Positions 60,272-64,000 of a stretch of 64,000 bases of DNA are shown in pieces. Where the stretch lies: positions 60,781,239 to 60,845,238 of the forward strand of contig OV884012.1 in assembly GCA_930367205.1 (NCBI GenBank), written 5' to 3'. This DNA comes from Acanthosoma haemorrhoidale (lineage: Eukaryota; Arthropoda; Insecta; Hemiptera; Acanthosomatidae). Below the pieces are notes generated by a model. That model did no database searches, was not told the origin of the DNA, and worked only from the letters and a program-made list of their open reading frames with translations. A program made the position numbers and the translations under genes. The stretch's first letter is position 1, and each line of letters begins with the position of its first letter.

Positions 60272-60477
60272 CTATTTAGCCCTATGACTACCTCTCCCAC
60301 TACCTCGCAAGGGCCTCCCAGGGTGATTAAACTACAATTACATACCTGGATCTGGAGTGCCCTCTCTCCGCCATACAGCCTATCCAGCGCTCCGCGGGAC
60401 ATGATGGTGTTGGTGCTTCCCGTGTCCACCAGACACATCTCTCCTCCTTTGACCCTAATTATTGGCAACGCACACAT
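60247..60477 (-). pseudogene. Gypsy copy B aspartic protease N-terminal half
   Basis: Has CLVDTGSTNTIMSRGAL with the Asp-Thr-Gly active site. It changes frame near 60260 before the RT-side half. Confidence 0.8.
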
Positions 60478-60534
60478 CCTCTCCCGAATTGCATTACATC
60501 TCAGGATGCGGTCGCCTCTCTGCCGACACGCTCC

Positions 60535-61085
60535 TCAGACTTCATCACGCTGCTCCCATCTGCGTGACTCGACCTTCTGCCCTGTCTGTCTCCTGTTTCT
60601 GCTGCCCCTCGCTTCTTCTCCTTCAGTTCCCGAAGTCCCTGATGACTCATCTTCTGATGATCCACTCTCCCCATGTGTCATGCTCCGTCTCTCTCTTACT
60701 TCTTGAGTGTTTACCGCCATCGGTTCTGGTCGTTGGTATTCTCTCCTCCGGAAGATATACGGGCAATGCCTCGCGATGTGTCCTTCCTCGCCACACTCAA
60801 AACATTTCGTGCGATGACACTGTGCCACTAAATGTCCTGCCTTCCTACATCCGTGGCATTTTCTTTCTTCCCTGGGTGGGGCATACCTCGGTCTCGTTCC
60901 TCTGAATCTCCTTTCTCCTGTCGTTCCCTTGTCTCTGCCGATAACGGACGTTTCTGGTCACCTCCACGTTGGTTTCAGGGTCCGGTCTCTTTTTTATGCA
61001 ACTCGGCTCCACTCATTGTCAACGTCTTGCACCCTCACTTCTTCTTTCCTTGGCACTAGCGTCGATCATGGATTGTGCACACACG
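60535..61085 (-). pseudogene. Gypsy copy B Gag 3' part (zinc knuckles)
   Basis: A 97-codon frame (60535-60828) contains CFECGEEGHIARHC and an acidic Ser/Glu-rich tail. Upstream to 61085, broken frames hold the first knuckle and the region matching copy A (EWSR, RRFR words). The capsid part is missing. Confidence 0.75.
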
Positions 61086-61089
61086 GTGT

Positions 61090-63040
61090 GTGAGCCGGTA
61101 GCACTTCATGCGTACTTGTTTTAGTTTTTTTTGTAAAATTACCACAATACAGTGTCCATTTTTATCCCCAGGTGTACGATGCTGTTGGCGTGAAACTTTG
61201 TTTACGTTCCTAGAGTATATTAGCGGTTTCTTACCCTTCTGGAATGAGAATATTACGAAGTCAGAAATCCGGCCTTCCCTGTTATTGAAAAAGCTTGGAC
61301 TAACATGCGGCTTATTTTATCGACATTTCTCCCCTTACATTTGTTTCGGGGGGACCTGTATTTTATAATGCCGTCAGGGTTTTCCAGTAGCAGCGGGTGT
61401 CCATTACATCTAGGAAAATAGTTTTTAGTGCTCTTTTCTGTCTTTAGGTAAAATCTGGAAACCACTTTAGCTATGGAGGCAAAACCGTAAAAAAGGCCAG
61501 TTCATTGTCCTTTAAAGGTTTCAAGTCTATTCTTTTAACAGTATATTTATATTTACTTTATTTTTAGTTGATATAATATAGCGAGATGAGCCCTTGAAGG
61601 TCTTAATATAACATACTTTTTAACATACCTCGTTTTCTATTGTGGTTTTCCGGTTTTCGGGATATCCAATGATTCATAATTCTTCATCTACAGTGCTTTT
61701 TATTTAAGCTCCCCCCACCACTATGTTAATAGTTGATATTTTCTTTCTTCGTAGTATAACTATTTTTCAATAATTTTAAAATAACGGATTACTAAGAACG
61801 GGATTAGATCCTCTTCTCATGGATAGGCGTGAAATAATAACCTTTACCTCTTCAACGCCACATGCCTCACTCTCATTGGCCAAATGAGAGGAGGTCACGT
61901 GTTCGGAATTTTAAATTAGCCAAAATTAAAATCATAGCTGGTAAATTTTGGAAAATCAAAAATCCAGGACATCTGATTGTAAAAATTGATGTTTTGCCGT
62001 TACCTTCCCTGATTTTTACTATTATATTTAGCTTGTGTGTTACTTTGATTCTGTAATAATTTAATGGTATCTATTTAGTAATTGTACAGACTTCTGCATA
62101 TTGTTGTTTTTGTCTCTTATATGTTGATCCAGATATGTCTTTACTTAGTAAATGTTGTAAAAAAAAGCTTTAATTTCATTTCATAATTATTGTTATCTTT
62201 TCTTAACTTTTTATCTGTACTTTATTTTACATTGTCATTTTTTCTAATGTCGTAATAGTTCTTTTTATTTTTCATATGTGAATTTGTCCTTTGGGCATTG
62301 ATGTTATTCACATAGGACTTCGTCATGGAGTAAAATGTTTGTTCAGTTCTATTCTGTGTCATGACCACGTGGCCTGATTTGGCTGAAATAAGTTGAAAGC
62401 GAAGTAAAAGTTTTAAAGAGGGGGCGCCCTATCTTACTGTATAGTAAGTAGATTGCTTCCTTTCAAAACTTTACTGAACAGTAACTGATACTGGTTCATT
62501 AGTTTTAATCGAACTTATACTTATCTATTATTTGAAACATTAGTTTATATCGAAAAACGATATGTTAGTAGATAATGTTTAACTTGATACTCGATATAAA
62601 ATATTTTTTTCCGGATGGCACCTCGGAATAGACCGGAGTGCCCACTCTACCTTAGGATCCGTAACAGGGTTGAACTGAAACATACAAGCAGACATAATTT
62701 AAGAACCGGTAGTGCTAAGTATGGTATCTAGAAACCGCCAGGGATCCCAATTTAAGCCAGTGTTTCTGGCGTAGTCGCGGAAGTTTTGTCTTCCGTCCTT
62801 TCGCCATTAGCAGTATATTGTGCTGGGCTAATACGTCCTTTCATTCACTATCCTCTGATGAGGCAAGTTGTGGTTGTTTTGCTTAGAACCAAACGTTCAA
62901 TAAAATATTTTGTTCGATATTTTACATAGTTTTATATTGATGTATCGAATGAAGTCGTTTTCCCATGTATTAATCGTTATAACGTATTTAGTATGCACGA
63001 ATGGTTTCGGCATCTCACGCTTCCATTCGATACAGTATTT
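61090..63040. other. No gene recognised
   Basis: AT-rich, short frames only. Near 62860-62910 a CTCTGATGAGGCAAGTTGTG word precedes GAACCAAACGTTC. This resembles 3' tails seen in some retroelements, but the match is too short to name. Confidence 0.4.
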
Positions 63041-63048
63041 TATTAAAC

Positions 63049-63912
63049 TGTCGGGTCGTCACGAGAGGGGTGCCTAGTTACCCTAGCCCTGGTGACTAAG
63101 TGAGGGTTGATTAAGTTTTTAACCTGGACAATTGTTTCATGGCGGTCTTACTATCTCACTCCATTTTTGATAGGTATGTTCAGGAGAAGAGGTATAGGTT
63201 AGGTGGTTTAGGTAGTTTGTGTGGTCTTGGAATGACCACGAATTCACACTCGGTAGGCGAAATCCGTCCGGATCCCATAGGCGAATGTGAACCAAAGAGA
63301 GGCAGACTGAATTGCCGTGGGGAACACTGCTTGGTAAATTTGCAGGGCCATGACAACCGTTGTTCTCTAGGGAGAGGTGTCTCCCAAGGAGGGGCTAGAT
63401 TTAGCGAGACGAAGGCAGAGATTCCCACTAGGAAGGTGTGGGGTCCGACAACGCTGGACTAAAACGTAGTGAGGTGAGGAGAGAGAGATGCAGAGATTAT
63501 CATAAAGAAGCAGCCAAGTTTTAGAGTTTAAAGCAGAGCAGCTACGAGCCAGTTAGTTCTCAGGAGAATGATATACTGGCCCCAAATATACAGGTATACA
63601 GGTGCCGGTCTTAAATACCCAGCTGGCTTCGTCAGTAGCCAATAAGAACCGTTTTTATAGTACCCAATGCCCGTTGAGTATGTGGTTTCCTTTGTTCTCT
63701 GACAAAGAGACGTGAGCCGGGAAGGTCTATCGGTGGTTGGGTCTACTACCTGCCCTGGCAACTGGTGCCTTAGCTCATATAACTATTTGGCTCCTAGCTG
63801 TATGTTTTATTGTTTACCATATTTACAATGATTTTTATTTTGGTAATGTTATTTACATTTGTTTACAATAGCGTATAGGGTGATTTATCTTATGTAGTTA
63901 GCGGTCGCTACA
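63049..63912 (-). repeat. Solo LTR, TGTAGCGACC family, copy 3 (864 bp)
   Basis: On the minus strand: TGTAGCGACCGCTAACTA at the 63912 end, CCCGACA at the 63049 end. Perfect 5-bp duplications TAAAC flank it (63044-63048 and 63913-63917). The central part matches 40270-40832 and 56587-57483 (GTGAATTCGTGGTCATTCCA). No internal retrotransposon sequence is attached. Confidence 0.9.
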
Positions 63913-64000
63913 TAAACACTAAAAAAAAAACTGTGCATGTACAGTTCTTGAATGTTTAAGTTGGGAAGGGGTACTTATAAATAAAAACTCGTTGAGTTAT

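Larger units (their letters stand above)
58386..61085 (-). mobile_element. Ty3/gypsy copy B: one LTR, 5'-truncated, integrase deleted
   Basis: Related to copy A at protein level but a different subfamily. It has a 3' LTR (58386-58567), then directly the end of RNase H, RT, protease and the 3' half of gag. Similarity to gag stops near 61085 without a 5' LTR. The roughly 1.4 kb for integrase is missing between about 58570 and 58620. Several frame changes are present. It is not capable of autonomous movement. Confidence 0.88.

Noticed and set aside
61253..61465. 70-codon minus-strand frame beyond gypsy copy B
   Set aside because: Considered as a transposase helix-turn-helix fragment, but no diagnostic residues were found.
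62860..62910. Hammerhead-like ribozyme
   Set aside because: CTGATGAG is present, but the required GAAA partner and the three-stem layout could not be drawn.

Overview
This looks like nuclear DNA from an arthropod, most likely an insect. It is AT-rich, has one split gene with GT-AG introns, and carries dense Tc1/mariner, Jockey-type LINE and Ty3/gypsy sequence. Nothing in it fixes the order. No rRNA, tRNA, CRISPR or bacterial-type operon was seen.

Region 1 (1-25.8 kb) holds the only host gene I can support: a plus-strand cytosolic dipeptidyl peptidase of the DPP8/DPP9 type. I join 16 coding exons between 1946 and 25491. All phases agree and give 827 codons plus a stop. The exons carry the substrate-binding Glu-Glu pair, the oxyanion Tyr and a full Ser/Asp/His triad. 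Its introns hold many DNA transposons: one 1.26-kb mariner, two 110-122-bp deletion derivatives of it, two Tigger/jerky-like elements, three other Tc1/mariner remnants, an element with both ends derived from one transposase 3' end, and a probable small solo LTR.

Region 2 (25.8-47.9 kb) has no intact host gene that I recognise. It contains a decayed copy of an unnamed repeated protein family (29.3-29.9 kb), a near-complete but broken Jockey-type LINE on the minus strand (30.9-35.5 kb) with two internal rearrangements, further LINE 3' ends, a near-perfect 75-bp-arm hairpin at 37.4 kb, other fold-back repeats, two A-tailed retroposon ends, and a partial LTR.

Region 3 (47.9-64 kb) is retrotransposon-rich. 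A complete Ty3/gypsy element (47975-53470, minus) has nearly identical LTRs, a TATA target duplication, a tRNA-Phe primer site and a polypurine tract, yet its reading frames are broken. A second, older gypsy (58386-61085, minus) has lost integrase and has YMHD in place of YMDD. Three solo LTRs of another family (TGTAGCGACC...CCCGACA) lie here, two with perfect 5-bp target duplications.

Overall this is one conserved peptidase gene set in a record of transposon insertion, internal deletion and inverted duplication. I found no clearly new biochemical system. The most informative signals are the palindromic transposon, the mariner parent/derivative trio in one gene, the young but defective gypsy copy, and the near-perfect hairpin.
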